From: a virus
DNA: 42,903 bases
Direction: 5' to 3' (one strand)
Virus record (IMG/VR): IMGVR_UViG_3300036845_000213
Span: 1-42,903 of that record
This document shows positions 27,622 to 34,958 of this stretch, piece after piece (positions within the stretch are counted from its first letter, which is position 1; every line of letters starts with the position of its first letter). The translations under genes and the position numbers were made by a program. The notes under the pieces were generated by a model, which had not been told where the DNA came from, did no database searches, and saw only the letters and a list, made by a program, of their open reading frames with translations.

Positions 27622-29655
27622 ATGAGTGACACTCAGGGCGCAGACGACACGGCGAGCGGCGGGCTGCAAAACGACATGCCGGCCATCGGCAGCGCTGCGC
27701 CTTCGCCTCGCATGGTCCCCTCCTCGCCGTTGCAGGGCATCGCGGCCTTCGCCAGACAGCTTGGCCTTGGGGGCGGCCGACCGCCGCAGCAACGCGGCCC
27801 ACCGCCCTCACCCTACGGTCGCGACCAGCCCATGCCGCCACCCAACGCCAGCGGCGCTCCGGTGCAATCACAGAACCTTTGGGACGGAACAACCGCCAGC
27901 ATCGGCCTGCCGAAAGGCTCTCCGCAGCCGCCGGCCAAGTTCACCCCGTTCATCGGCGCAACGCCAAGAGGCGACATCAGCAGTTGGGGCAAGCCTGACC
28001 CCTTCGGCGCGACACCCCAATCGTTCGAGCTTCCGACCATCTATCGCACGCTTGGCCAGTTCTTCGGGCAAAGCAACGGCGCGGCAGGACCGCTTGGGAT
28101 GCTGATTGCCGGCCACGCTGGCGCGTATATGAAAGGTTTGATGCTCGGACAGGAGTTCGCTTCTAAGCAAGCGCGGGAACAATTACTGCAAAAATCTTTG
28201 GAATTACAACAGCAACAGGAAGAATGGCACACTCAATACGCCGATGAATACGCAAAATTCGCCTTGAAAGCCGGGACCAACGACCCGGCCAAGATCGCCA
28301 CCACCACCATCAACGGACGCAATCTGTACGACACCTACGCCGACATCGCCTACAGGACCGGCGATAAAGACGTTGAGGGCATGTTGGAAGATGGCATGTC
28401 GATGGACAAAATCGTGCGTTATCAGGACTTTCGCGATAGCAAGTTAAAGGATTTGCAGAAGGCCAACGCCAAGCTGACAGAACAGGACAAGGAGGACAAG
28501 GGTTGGGCGGAAGGAAGCGGTGAAAGCAGCGAAAGCGGAGCCACGCAGCCCGGCCAACCATCCAGTCCCCTCGCGCCGCCGCCGGAGCAACCCCAACCCG
28601 CTCAACCCGGCCAGCCGCAGCAAGGAATTCAGCCGGCAACCGCAGTCGCGCGAGCCAACCCACTCGCCCCGCCCGATCAGAACGCGCAGGAAGGGCAGGC
28701 CGGCTTGGCGCTCACACCCGAACAGCAAGCCGGATTGAGCTTCGCTCGCGGCGGGCCGGCGGACGCGCTTCCCAAAGGCGAACGCGGCGGCATCGCCAAG
28801 GCCTACGCCAACGAAATCCAAGGCAAATTGTCGGACCTCAACGGACGCTCACAGGGCATGAGCGAAGATCAGATCATGCAAGAGCTTCGCCGCATCAGCC
28901 CGGCCATCGCCAGCGACGCTCGCGGCCTCCTGAACGGCGCTCCGGTGCCGGGCGGATGGAGCCAAGTCGGCTCGCGGCCATACTGGAAGGACATGGTTGA
29001 CATCCTGCAAAACGCGCGACCCGGATGGATACCCGAAGATGCAACCGAACTGACGACGTTCCTCCGTTCGTATGACACCGGCCCGATCAGCCAACAGTTG
29101 ATCCGTGGCGGGCGCATGGGCGCGGCCGGCAAGACGGCGCTTGAAGCGCTCAATCGAGCGGTCGAGGCCAGCCCCGGCTTGGACAACAACGCCATCGCCA
29201 ACAAATTCAAATCATGGCTTGGCGGCCAGCTTGAGGGGAGCGACGTTTGGTCAGGCGTGTTCAATGCGTTGCAGACCTACGTCCAAGAAAGCATGGCGGT
29301 CGCCAACGGCGGCAAACCTTACGAGGGCGACATCAACCGCCTCATGAGCCAAAACTATTTCGTCAGCAGCCCCAACATCATCCGACGCTTCTTGCAACAG
29401 GACGCCGAAAACACAGTCGGCACGCTCGACCAACTCAAGGAAGATTGGCAGAAGCGCACGCGCAAGACTGCCAACCCCTATCACTACAACGAAAAGCAAG
29501 TCGGCTTACTACGCGGCTTGTCGCATCTTCAACCTGACGGAACGTTCAGCCCGCCAACCAATGAAGTTCCGGATGACTTGAAGGCGCTCGGCGGTGTAAA
29601 GAAGGGCGGCGGATCAGGAATTCCGCAAGGATGGACTGTAACGCCGATACAATGA
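27622..29655 (+). CDS. Large internal virion protein
   Basis: A 677-residue protein: Pro/Gly/Gln-rich first 140 residues, a hydrophobic GMLIAGHAGAYMKGLMLG near 155, a long Gln/Glu-rich helix (ARE QLLQKSLELQQQQEEW region), a second disordered Pro/Gln-rich part (about 290-360), and a helical C-terminal half. Its size and plan resemble internal virion proteins that pass into the host with the DNA. No domain is recognised with confidence. It lies 16 nt after the previous gene. Confidence 0.6.
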   Translation: MSDTQGADDTASGGLQNDMPAIGSAAPSPRMVPSSPLQGIAAFARQLGLGGGRPPQQRGPPPSPYGRDQPMPPPNASGAPVQSQNLWDGTTASIGLPKGSPQPPAKFTPFIGATPRGDISSWGKPDPFGATPQSFELPTIYRTLGQFFGQSNGAAGPLGMLIAGHAGAYMKGLMLGQEFASKQAREQLLQKSLELQQQQEEWHTQYADEYAKFALKAGTNDPAKIATTTINGRNLYDTYADIAYRTGDKDVEGMLEDGMSMDKIVRYQDFRDSKLKDLQKANAKLTEQDKEDKGWAEGSGESSESGATQPGQPSSPLAPPPEQPQPAQPGQPQQGIQPATAVARANPLAPPDQNAQEGQAGLALTPEQQAGLSFARGGPADALPKGERGGIAKAYANEIQGKLSDLNGRSQGMSEDQIMQELRRISPAIASDARGLLNGAPVPGGWSQVGSRPYWKDMVDILQNARPGWIPEDATELTTFLRSYDTGPISQQLIRGGRMGAAGKTALEALNRAVEASPGLDNNAIANKFKSWLGGQLEGSDVWSGVFNALQTYVQESMAVANGGKPYEGDINRLMSQNYFVSSPNIIRRFLQQDAENTVGTLDQLKEDWQKRTRKTANPYHYNEKQVGLLRGLSHLQPDGTFSPPTNEVPDDLKALGGVKKGGGSGIPQGWTVTPIQ

Positions 29656-29656
29656 C

Positions 29657-30379
29657 ATGCCCGCATTCGAGTTGACATCGCCAGACGGCAAAAAATACCG
29701 GGTTGAAGGCCCCGAAGGCGCGACAGCCGATCAGGCTTACGGCATCCTGCAAAAGCAGCTTGGCCAGTCACCCGATCAAGCAACGCCATGGAAACGATTT
29801 ACAGGCGCACTGACCCACGATCTGGAAGAACCGGCCGCCGAAGGCATGAAGATGGTGGGGATGAAGCCTTGGCAGTCCTATCGCGACTACGAAGAACAAA
29901 CGAGAGGCCAGCCGCAATCGCTCGCGCGTGAGTTGGGTGAAAGCGCTGGCGAAATTGGCAAAGGCTTAGTGGCCAGAACGCCAGTCGGCGGTGCGATCAC
30001 GGGAGCTTTGGAACCGGCGGACAACGCTTGGGACCGAACCAAGAACGCCGCTTATGGAGCGGTAGGGGCGGGAGGGGCCAGAGCCTTTGGACGAGCCGCG
30101 CCGGGGGTCAAGCACGGCTTGGACGCCTTGGCGGAAGCGGCGGCGGGATACACCCTTGGAAGCCACTACGGCGGGCTTGGCTCCCTTGCCGGCGGCGCTT
30201 TGGGCGGCATCCTCGGCGCGTCACGCCTACAGCATTACGCCGGCATCCCCGGTCCTGCCACAATCCTATCACATGTCCTCAAACGCTATCCCGGCCTCGC
30301 CGCCGAACTCGGCCCTTGGGCGAGGCCCTACATCGAACAAGGATGGGACTACCTCAATGCCCCGGACCAAAGTCAATAA
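29657..30379 (+). CDS. Internal virion protein with N-terminal 'PDGKxYxV' domain
   Basis: A 240-residue protein. The first 37 residues (FELTSPDGKKYRVEGPEGAT then ADQAYGIL) form the small domain seen at the N-terminus of many phage internal or ejection proteins. From about residue 100 to 200 Gly/Ala-rich hydrophobic segments occur (GGLGSLAGGALGGILG), which may insert in membranes. It starts 1 nt after the previous stop. A DNA-ejection channel component is a reasonable inference. Confidence 0.65.
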   Translation: MPAFELTSPDGKKYRVEGPEGATADQAYGILQKQLGQSPDQATPWKRFTGALTHDLEEPAAEGMKMVGMKPWQSYRDYEEQTRGQPQSLARELGESAGEIGKGLVARTPVGGAITGALEPADNAWDRTKNAAYGAVGAGGARAFGRAAPGVKHGLDALAEAAAGYTLGSHYGGLGSLAGGALGGILGASRLQHYAGIPGPATILSHVLKRYPGLAAELGPWARPYIEQGWDYLNAPDQSQ

Positions 30380-30710
30380 GGCGGACGATCCGCTCGACCT
30401 CAACGGACGGCTCTACCGGCAGTTAGGCAAATTGCTTGACGACATGGAGCGGGCCGACCGCGACGAACTGATGACCATGCCGCAGCGCATCTCGGCGCTG
30501 ATCGCGGTTGCCCGCGTGCAGAAAATGTTCCAAGACTTGCGCAAGGGAGAATTCAATGCCGGAGCCGGCAGCGCCATCAACAAATACGCCGCAGCCTTCG
30601 CGACGCCCGATGCAACTGGTCGGGGAGACAAAAACTCCCGATCCGGAACCGTTGTCCAGTTTGATCCAACAGAACGCGAGGACGACGACGACCGGGACTT
30701 CGACGCCTAG
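30357..30710 (+). CDS. Small conserved-type phage protein
   Basis: A 117-residue helical protein (DLNGRLYRQLGKLLDDMERA ... PQRISALIAVARVQKMFQDL ... AGSAINKYAAAF) with an acidic C-terminus (EREDDDDRDF). The pattern L-x-x-R-L-x-R-Q-L and the AxRIxALIAxxR core look like a family in alphaproteobacterial phages; a small terminase-like or regulatory role has not been shown. The ATG at 30357 overlaps the previous gene by 23 nt. Its last 155 nt overlap the next gene in another frame. Confidence 0.65.
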   Translation: MPRTKVNKADDPLDLNGRLYRQLGKLLDDMERADRDELMTMPQRISALIAVARVQKMFQDLRKGEFNAGAGSAINKYAAAFATPDATGRGDKNSRSGTVVQFDPTEREDDDDRDFDA

Positions 30711-30942
30711 CATCAACCCCGAATACGTTCATCGCGTCGCATGGAAAGCCGGCGTGATGGGGTCGCTAAACGTCCTGTTCATCGTCCTCGCGGTCAGGGC
30801 GATCCTCCTGATCGCGGTCATCGGCTCGATCATCCTTGCGGTCATTGTCGAGCGGTCGCCGGACCCGTGGCGGCTGGCGGCGCTCGGGGTCTACGCGGCG
30901 GTCGTCGTCGTCCCGACGATCTGGCTTTCGAGTCGCAAGTAA
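30556..30942 (+). CDS. Small membrane protein, holin candidate
   Basis: A 128-residue protein. An N-terminal 60 residues of Pro/Thr-rich sequence is followed by two hydrophobic segments (GSLNVLFIVLAVRAILLIAV and AALGVYAAVVVVPTIWLS, with a third between) and a short basic end. ATG 30556 is chosen for GGGAG 6 nt upstream; another ATG at 30610 (start of MQLVGETKTPDPEP) has no ribosome site but would shorten the overlap with the previous gene. Holin or envelope protein from topology only. No clear terminator is seen in 30943-30990. Confidence 0.6.
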   Translation: MPEPAAPSTNTPQPSRRPMQLVGETKTPDPEPLSSLIQQNARTTTTGTSTPSINPEYVHRVAWKAGVMGSLNVLFIVLAVRAILLIAVIGSIILAVIVERSPDPWRLAALGVYAAVVVVPTIWLSSRK

Positions 30943-30990
30943 CGATATTCCCTTATTCCACTCAACCCATTTGCGCATTGAGTTATAGCC

Positions 30991-31362
30991 TCACTGAGAG
31001 CCATCTTGGTTTTTGGCTCCACCCATCCCGAACCCTCTGCCCTTGCCAGTCCTTGGCTTTACGACTGGACTAAATTTGGCGAAAACCGGGGTCCCACCGG
31101 AATTACTCGTCACCACGCGCTGCGATCCCCACCGGACGCCACAGCGGAAGCACGGCTTGTCGTCGCGATAGGTCAGGATGCTATCGGTTTCGAACGCCAG
31201 TCCAAGCTCCAACAGCTTGCGGCAGGCGTCCGTCTCGCTCCTGACCCCAAGGTCCACCATGTCAAAAGCTATACTCCGCCCCTCCAAAATCTCCGAAGGG
31301 GCAAGAGTACAGCCGTTGTACCACAGCGTTCCGTTCTTCCAATCAAGCCGGATTACGCTCAT
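30991..31362 (-). CDS. Hypothetical protein with a Cys pair
   Basis: A 123-residue protein (MSVIRLDWKNGTLWYNGCTL ... DKPCFRCGVRWGSQ) with a single C-x-x-C and a basic Gly-rich tail. No complete zinc site is visible. ATG 31362 is supported by GGTGG upstream. It is the last gene of the leftward recombination operon, overlapping the HTH gene by 20 nt. Confidence 0.6.
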   Translation of the reverse strand: MSVIRLDWKNGTLWYNGCTLAPSEILEGRSIAFDMVDLGVRSETDACRKLLELGLAFETDSILTYRDDKPCFRCGVRWGSQRVVTSNSGGTPVFAKFSPVVKPRTGKGRGFGMGGAKNQDGSQ

Positions 31363-31666
31363 AGGTTTTCCACCGTCCATTCGTTCCCCGCATCAACGCC
31401 ACGCGCACGTCATGCCGCGTCATGCGCTCCTTGGGGGCCGGGTAGAAGCCGACCATCTTCTTCGCCCTCTCGGTCAGAACGATGTCATGGTTGGCAAGGA
31501 AGCGGGCCACCCGCAGCATCGTGTCAATCCGAGGGGTGAACGTGATGTCCCTGAGCCACCGGCTCAACGTCTCACGCGCCACCCCCGTCCGATTGGACAC
31601 GTAGGCTGTTGGATAGCCGGAAGTACGGAGCAACGTTTTCAGTTCTTCGAAAACCGGAATAATCAT
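31343..31666 (-). CDS. HTH (XRE-like) DNA-binding protein
   Basis: A 107-residue protein. Residues 15-40, TSGYPTAYVSNRTGVARETL then SRWLRDITFTPRI, form a helix-turn-helix with ARETLSRWL as recognition helix, as in the Cro/XRE family. The remainder is basic (RMTRHDVRVALMRG). The start overlaps the previous stop as ATGA. It may regulate the operon that encodes it or the nearby divergent promoters. Confidence 0.72.
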   Translation of the reverse strand: MIIPVFEELKTLLRTSGYPTAYVSNRTGVARETLSRWLRDITFTPRIDTMLRVARFLANHDIVLTERAKKMVGFYPAPKERMTRHDVRVALMRGTNGRWKTYERNPA

Positions 31667-31866
31667 CGGCCGTTGTCCTTTTCCCTGTCCTGCGGGACTT
31701 TCATGATGACGCGCACTTGGCCATTCTTGTCAGCAATTGGCAACGCCTCAAAGACAAGCTGGTAGCCGTCGCCATTGCGGTTCTCAAAACCCGCGCCGAT
31801 CTTGGTCCACCACGATTTGCCTTTATCATCTTCACGTACAGTGAGTAGGTCATACCTCTGAGCCAC
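31663..31866 (-). CDS. Conserved-type small phage protein
   Basis: A 67-residue basic beta-rich protein (RYDLLTVREDDKGKSWWTKI ... AFENRNG-like GAGFENRNGDGYQLVFEALP). The W-T-x-I-G-x-x-F-x-N-x-D/N-G pattern is common in small phage early proteins of unknown function. It begins with GTG, with GGAGG 6 nt upstream; a TTG 2 codons earlier would overlap the ribosome site. The start overlaps the exonuclease gene's end. Confidence 0.72.
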   Translation of the reverse strand: MAQRYDLLTVREDDKGKSWWTKIGAGFENRNGDGYQLVFEALPIADKNGQVRVIMKVPQDREKDNGR

Positions 31867-32566
31867 GTTCAACCTCCGGGTTTACGATCTTCAACGAAGG
31901 ATCGCCATAAGCAAGCTCCTCCGGCGTCAACACCCGGCGCGTCACGACATACGCGCCGAGGCTTCTGGCCCGCTCCGTACACACGTCAAGAGCGTCACAG
32001 AAGGCGTTTAACGCCGACCGAAGCGCCATCTGGTAGTGGCGATCAATCAGCGTAATCTTGTGGAAGGGCGGCATCTGCGGATGGTAACTGAAAAAGTGGA
32101 CAGCCTGAAACCGATCCGCGACAAGCAAATGGCCCTGCACTTGCGCCCGATAGTCGTCGCCCGGCCCTTCCAACAGATATTTCATTTGGGTCTGCGGGGC
32201 CGGGCATTTGACCTCGACGCCTTCCTTCATGTCGTTCAGCATCCGATCAGGCGAAGCGCCAAGCCGGCCATCGTTCGTCGTCACGAAGCCTCCCGGCTCC
32301 AATTTCATTTCGTTAACGAATTCGAATAACGCCACCGCTTGCGGCTCTTTTTCCTGCCCTTCGCGGACGTATCGCACGAAACCAAGCTCGTCGTCAAGCG
32401 TTTCATGCAACAGTCTTTCCGCCACCAGACGATACAGGTAGGCCACTGACTGTCTGCTCGGCTCGCCCTTCGGGGTCACGATACGGTGGAAGTTGCTGCT
32501 CGTCGGCCGCCCGAGGCGTAGGCTGTACCACCGTTCCGACCCCTGCTCCACGTCGTAGAATTTCAT
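31850..32566 (-). CDS. YqaJ/lambda-type exonuclease
   Basis: A 238-residue PD-(D/E)XK nuclease. QGSERWYSLRLGRPTSSNFH at the N-terminus, the catalytic GASPDRML ... GVEVKCPAP (D and E-x-K) in the middle and YRAQVQGHLLV after it are the sequence marks of YqaJ-family viral recombinases. It would resect 5' strands to yield 3' single strands for the ERF protein at 33316-34056. ATG 32566 has GAGG upstream. Its first 164 nt overlap the Arc-like gene in another frame. Confidence 0.88.
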   Translation of the reverse strand: MKFYDVEQGSERWYSLRLGRPTSSNFHRIVTPKGEPSRQSVAYLYRLVAERLLHETLDDELGFVRYVREGQEKEPQAVALFEFVNEMKLEPGGFVTTNDGRLGASPDRMLNDMKEGVEVKCPAPQTQMKYLLEGPGDDYRAQVQGHLLVADRFQAVHFFSYHPQMPPFHKITLIDRHYQMALRSALNAFCDALDVCTERARSLGAYVVTRRVLTPEELAYGDPSLKIVNPEVERGSEV

Positions 32567-32765
32567 TGACAACATCCTCAAGCTTGTAGACGCGCTTTTC
32601 CAGCGCCTCCATACGCGATCCCGCCACTCCTAAATGCCGTTGAATGGCGTCGATGATTTCCGTGTTCATGGAACGCCCGTTCTCCGCCGCCCGATTGGCC
32701 ACCAAAGTCCGTAACCCCGGCGGCAACCGAAGCATATACTGAGCGGCTTTTTTGGGCGCGATCAT
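32403..32765 (-). CDS. Arc-like ribbon-helix-helix protein
   Basis: A 120-residue protein. Residues 10-46 (YMLRLPPGLRTLVANRAAEN then GRSMNTEIIDAIQRHLG) fit the Arc/MetJ-type ribbon-helix-helix; the next part is a short coiled coil (MEALEKRVYKLEDVVNEIL) and the C-terminal third is disordered. It could repress its own operon. ATG 32765 overlaps the previous stop as ATGA. The unusual feature is the 164-nt overlap with the nuclease gene downstream. Confidence 0.8.
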   Translation of the reverse strand: MIAPKKAAQYMLRLPPGLRTLVANRAAENGRSMNTEIIDAIQRHLGVAGSRMEALEKRVYKLEDVVNEILRRGAGVGTVVQPTPRAADEQQLPPYRDPEGRAEQTVSGLPVSSGGGKTVA

Positions 32766-32974
32766 TGCGCAGTCAGCCACTCGATCATCCCCGGAAGCTG
32801 ATACTCGACTTGAGCCTTGTGCTTCCCAAGAAGCTCCTCGCGCGTGTAACCCATGCACTCAAGAAACTCTAACTCGTGTTCCCACTCAGCGATGGTGCGC
32901 TCTCTGCCCTTGCCGTAGACCATCTGCCCGCAGCACAAGCAGGCCTTCTTGTCGTGCGCCGGATAATTACTCAC
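32762..32974 (-). CDS. Small Cys-motif protein
   Basis: A 70-residue protein, SNYPAHDKKACLCCGQMVYG, then a charged helix (ERTIAEWEHELEFLECMGYT). It has a C-x-C-C cluster, perhaps half of a metal site. The start is GTG 32974: GGAGG lies 7 nt upstream and the GTGA overlap with the 25-residue membrane microprotein confirms it; a longer ATG version would place its start on the ribosome site. Confidence 0.7.
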   Translation of the reverse strand: MSNYPAHDKKACLCCGQMVYGKGRERTIAEWEHELEFLECMGYTREELLGKHKAQVEYQLPGMIEWLTAQ

Positions 32975-33048
32975 GGTCTGATCCTCCATAGTAAAACGAT
33001 TAGTTTGACAGCGTAATAAATGCCGGGCGTGGCAATCCCGGCAATCAT
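32971..33048 (-). CDS. Membrane microprotein (25 aa)
   Basis: A 25-residue frame MIAGIATPGIYYAVKLIVLL followed by WRIRP: one hydrophobic helix with a basic C-terminus. It fits exactly between two genes, 8 nt after the stop of the 87-residue gene and with a GTGA overlap into the next gene. The ribosome site is weak. The gene fit and composition make translation likely; no function can be assigned. It resembles the microproteins at 1290-1542 and 3775 in type, not in sequence. Confidence 0.55.
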   Translation of the reverse strand: MIAGIATPGIYYAVKLIVLLWRIRP

Positions 33049-33055
33049 GATGCGG

Positions 33056-33319
33056 TCAGCCCAACTCATTGTCGTTCGACGGAATTGTAAGCTCCATCGC
33101 TTGCTTGGCTGACTGCAAACGGTCGAAGCAGTCCATCCAATTCTCGTAAGTGTAACACGCTACGGCTAACAAGCTGTCATCCTCACGATGCAGCGTCAGC
33201 ACAAACACGTTGCTCTGCGGGTCCCAAGCCCAACCCGTGTGATCGGCGTGAATATCGTCGCCAGCCGAGAAGATCGAGCCAAGATCGAGGCCGGCTTCGT
33301 ACTTTGACTTGTCAGTCAT
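33056..33319 (-). CDS. Hypothetical acidic protein
   Basis: An 87-residue acidic protein (GLDLGSIFSAGDDIHADHTG, then VFVLTLHREDDSLLAVACYT), probably beta-rich. It is not recognised. GGAG lies 8 nt before the ATG, inside the end of the ERF gene, with a 4-nt ATGA overlap. It is part of the recombination operon, so an accessory role is possible. Confidence 0.62.
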   Translation of the reverse strand: MTDKSKYEAGLDLGSIFSAGDDIHADHTGWAWDPQSNVFVLTLHREDDSLLAVACYTYENWMDCFDRLQSAKQAMELTIPSNDNELG

Positions 33320-34056
33320 TTCGTCATCTCCTTCTGCACCCGCCGCTTCGCCCGCTCCTTGAGCGCGAGGATCAGGCGGGGGAAATCCTTCACCCGAATG
33401 TCGGCAATCTCCTTCACGTCGGTCAACATCGTGTTGAGGAAGGCTGCCTCCTTGGTTTCCGTCTTGTTAAGCAAGTCGATTAACTCAGCGACTTGCTTGT
33501 GGTCGATGAAAGCGTCCACAGCCCCTCGACCATCATTATCCTGCCCTTTGCGGACAACGTTACAAAGCAGATCGGCGATGTACCTTTTGGCGTAAGATTG
33601 CGCAGAGCCACGCGCCTGTAAGGCGTTCCGGCCGGGTCCAACGTCGGGTGGGACCGGATAAACGCTTTCCCTTTCCCACCCCCACCCGATGAGCGCCCCG
33701 TGGACGACGACAACATCCGCCCTAAGCTCGGGAGCGCTTGACCAGAATTGGAGCGAGAGGCCGTGCTTGACGAGCAAGGGTCGTAGGACGAAATCCATTT
33801 GCTCATACGTCGAGAATGGATATTTGCCCTTTGCTCCCAAATCGACCGTCCCGTCTCTTTCAACGGGCGACAGTTCCGCTGCGAACGCGGCGAAATGGTA
33901 TTGATAGGCTTCTTTCGCCTCATCCCTCAAAGCTCCCTGTCTCATTTTCAAAACTTCAAGCTTGACCGCTTCCGGTATCTCCGGATCGCGCATCATCGCC
34001 ATGAGTTGTCCGCCGAAGTCTTGCGCTGGACGTTCGATGATTTGTGTGTCAACCAT
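33316..34056 (-). CDS. erf: ERF-family single-strand annealing protein
   Basis: A 246-residue protein. The ERF core shows FAAFAAELSPVERDG, KGKYPFSTYEQMDFVLRPLL and, most clearly, ARGSAQSYAKRYIADLLCNV followed by QDNDG, equivalent to the 'G-S-A-x-T-Y-x-K-R-Y ... D-D-D-G' mark of the family. It anneals single strands made by a nuclease such as the YqaJ protein in the same operon. GGGAG lies 8 nt before the ATG. It is the first gene after the leftward promoter at 34080-34108. Confidence 0.9.
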   Translation of the reverse strand: MVDTQIIERPAQDFGGQLMAMMRDPEIPEAVKLEVLKMRQGALRDEAKEAYQYHFAAFAAELSPVERDGTVDLGAKGKYPFSTYEQMDFVLRPLLVKHGLSLQFWSSAPELRADVVVVHGALIGWGWERESVYPVPPDVGPGRNALQARGSAQSYAKRYIADLLCNVVRKGQDNDGRGAVDAFIDHKQVAELIDLLNKTETKEAAFLNTMLTDVKEIADIRVKDFPRLILALKERAKRRVQKEMTK

Positions 34057-34079
34057 TGTGAACTCCCGATGGAAAGCGT

Positions 34080-34108
34080 ATCGTATAACATCTTGACATT
34101 CGTGTCAA
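34080..34108 (-). promoter_or_regulatory. Leftward promoter of the recombination operon
   Basis: Read leftwards: TTGACA (34103-34108), 17-nt spacer, TACGAT (34080-34085). It interlocks with the rightward promoter at 34093-34120: the two -35 boxes form the palindrome TTGACATTCGTGTCAA (34093-34108), an obvious operator candidate for the regulator at 34138-34572. Confidence 0.75.
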
Positions 34109-34120
34109 CCGGCTTATGTT
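34093..34120 (+). promoter_or_regulatory. Rightward promoter of the regulator gene
   Basis: TTGACA (34093-34098), 16-nt spacer, TATGTT (34115-34120), 18 nt before the ATG at 34138, so the leader is very short. The spacer contains the other strand's -35 box. Simultaneous use of both promoters is sterically unlikely. Confidence 0.7.
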
Positions 34121-34137
34121 ACGACCAAGGTGTAAAA

Positions 34138-34572
34138 ATGGAACATATCGAGCTTATCAGTCAACTCAAAAACTTGTCAGTCAATTTGCCTCCGACGCTA
34201 CAGCGGGAGATGGCGATGGTGCTGCACAAGATCGCCTATCCGATGAAAGACATCATTGCGAAGGTGCCGGGCCTATCGCTGACAGAGCGAGCGAAGAAGC
34301 TCAAGGTGTCGCGGCAAACGCTGTACGTGTGGCAGAACGAAAAGTTCCGCCCCACGCTCAAGCAGGCCAAGCGTCTCGCCAAGGTGAGCGGCGTTCCACT
34401 TGAACACATTCTGGACGATGGCTTTGAGGACAGGAATGACGCTCGAAGGAAGGCTCGCAAGAAGGCTACGCGAGTGGCAGCAACAGGCAAAAAAGCTCCG
34501 CGACGTAATCAGGGAGTTGCACCCAAAAGACAGCGAGCGGCTACGCCTCGAAAACGATCTGAGGCGGCTTGA
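34138..34572 (+). CDS. Repressor-like HTH protein with basic tail
   Basis: A 144-residue protein. Residues about 40-80, IAKVPGLSLTERAKKLKVSR then QTLYVWQNEKFRPTL, form a helix-turn-helix with SRQTLYVW as the recognition helix, and AKRLAKVSGVPLEHIL is the next helix as in Cro/CI-type proteins. The last 45 residues are Lys/Arg-rich (RRKARKKATRVAATGKKAPR) and overlap another reading frame. It starts 18 nt after the -10 of its promoter and is the natural candidate to bind the palindrome there. Confidence 0.78.
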   Translation: MEHIELISQLKNLSVNLPPTLQREMAMVLHKIAYPMKDIIAKVPGLSLTERAKKLKVSRQTLYVWQNEKFRPTLKQAKRLAKVSGVPLEHILDDGFEDRNDARRKARKKATRVAATGKKAPRRNQGVAPKRQRAATPRKRSEAA

Positions 34573-34636
34573 GCTTTGCATTAACGATCTGGCGGCGGAC
34601 TTAATGGCGCGATCTGCGCCCCCGCCTCCGGCGTGA
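34436..34636 (+). CDS. Small charged coiled-coil protein
   Basis: A 66-residue helical protein (RLARRLREWQQQAKKLRDVI ... RLRLENDLRRLELCINDLAA) with a Pro-rich end. The heptad-like spacing indicates a coiled coil. AGGACAGGA lies just before ATG 34436. It overlaps the basic tail of the upstream regulator by 137 nt in another frame. The L-E-L-C-I-N-D-L-A-x-D-L-M segment looks conserved rather than accidental. No function is known to me. Confidence 0.6.
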   Translation: MTLEGRLARRLREWQQQAKKLRDVIRELHPKDSERLRLENDLRRLELCINDLAADLMARSAPPPPA

Positions 34637-34715
34637 TTTGCGGGCAGCGTTCATCGCGATAGCGATAATCTGACGGCGGCTCCGGGGACGGCTCCCATGG
34701 TGGGTTAGCTCCCGG

Positions 34716-34958
34716 ATGTTCGCTCCAACATCAGAACCTAATGGCATGTCAGAAACCTCGTTTATCCTCGTTGTCATCCTCATCATAATCGTCATTTGGC
34801 ATGAGGAATATAGCGATGATAGGCAAAGGCGTAACGCTAAAACGCCAGAAGATCACAAAGTCCTAGATGAAGAAATCGCTGGCCGAACATGGGCTTGGCG
34901 CATCACGTTCATCGTATGTGGAGCATTGGCTGTTTGGCACTTTATTGACAAATCATAA
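34716..34958 (+). CDS. Two-helix membrane protein
   Basis: An 80-residue protein (or 70 if it starts at ATG 34746): hydrophobic TSFILVVILIIIVIW, a charged loop (HEEYSDDRQRRNAKTPEDHK) and a second helix (TFIVCGALAVWHFI). The start is uncertain because neither ATG has a good ribosome site. It could be a holin-like or envelope protein of the regulator unit. The 80 nt before it (34637-34715) hold only a CGATAGCGATA motif similar to the window-start repeat. Confidence 0.55.
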   Translation: MFAPTSEPNGMSETSFILVVILIIIVIWHEEYSDDRQRRNAKTPEDHKVLDEEIAGRTWAWRITFIVCGALAVWHFIDKS

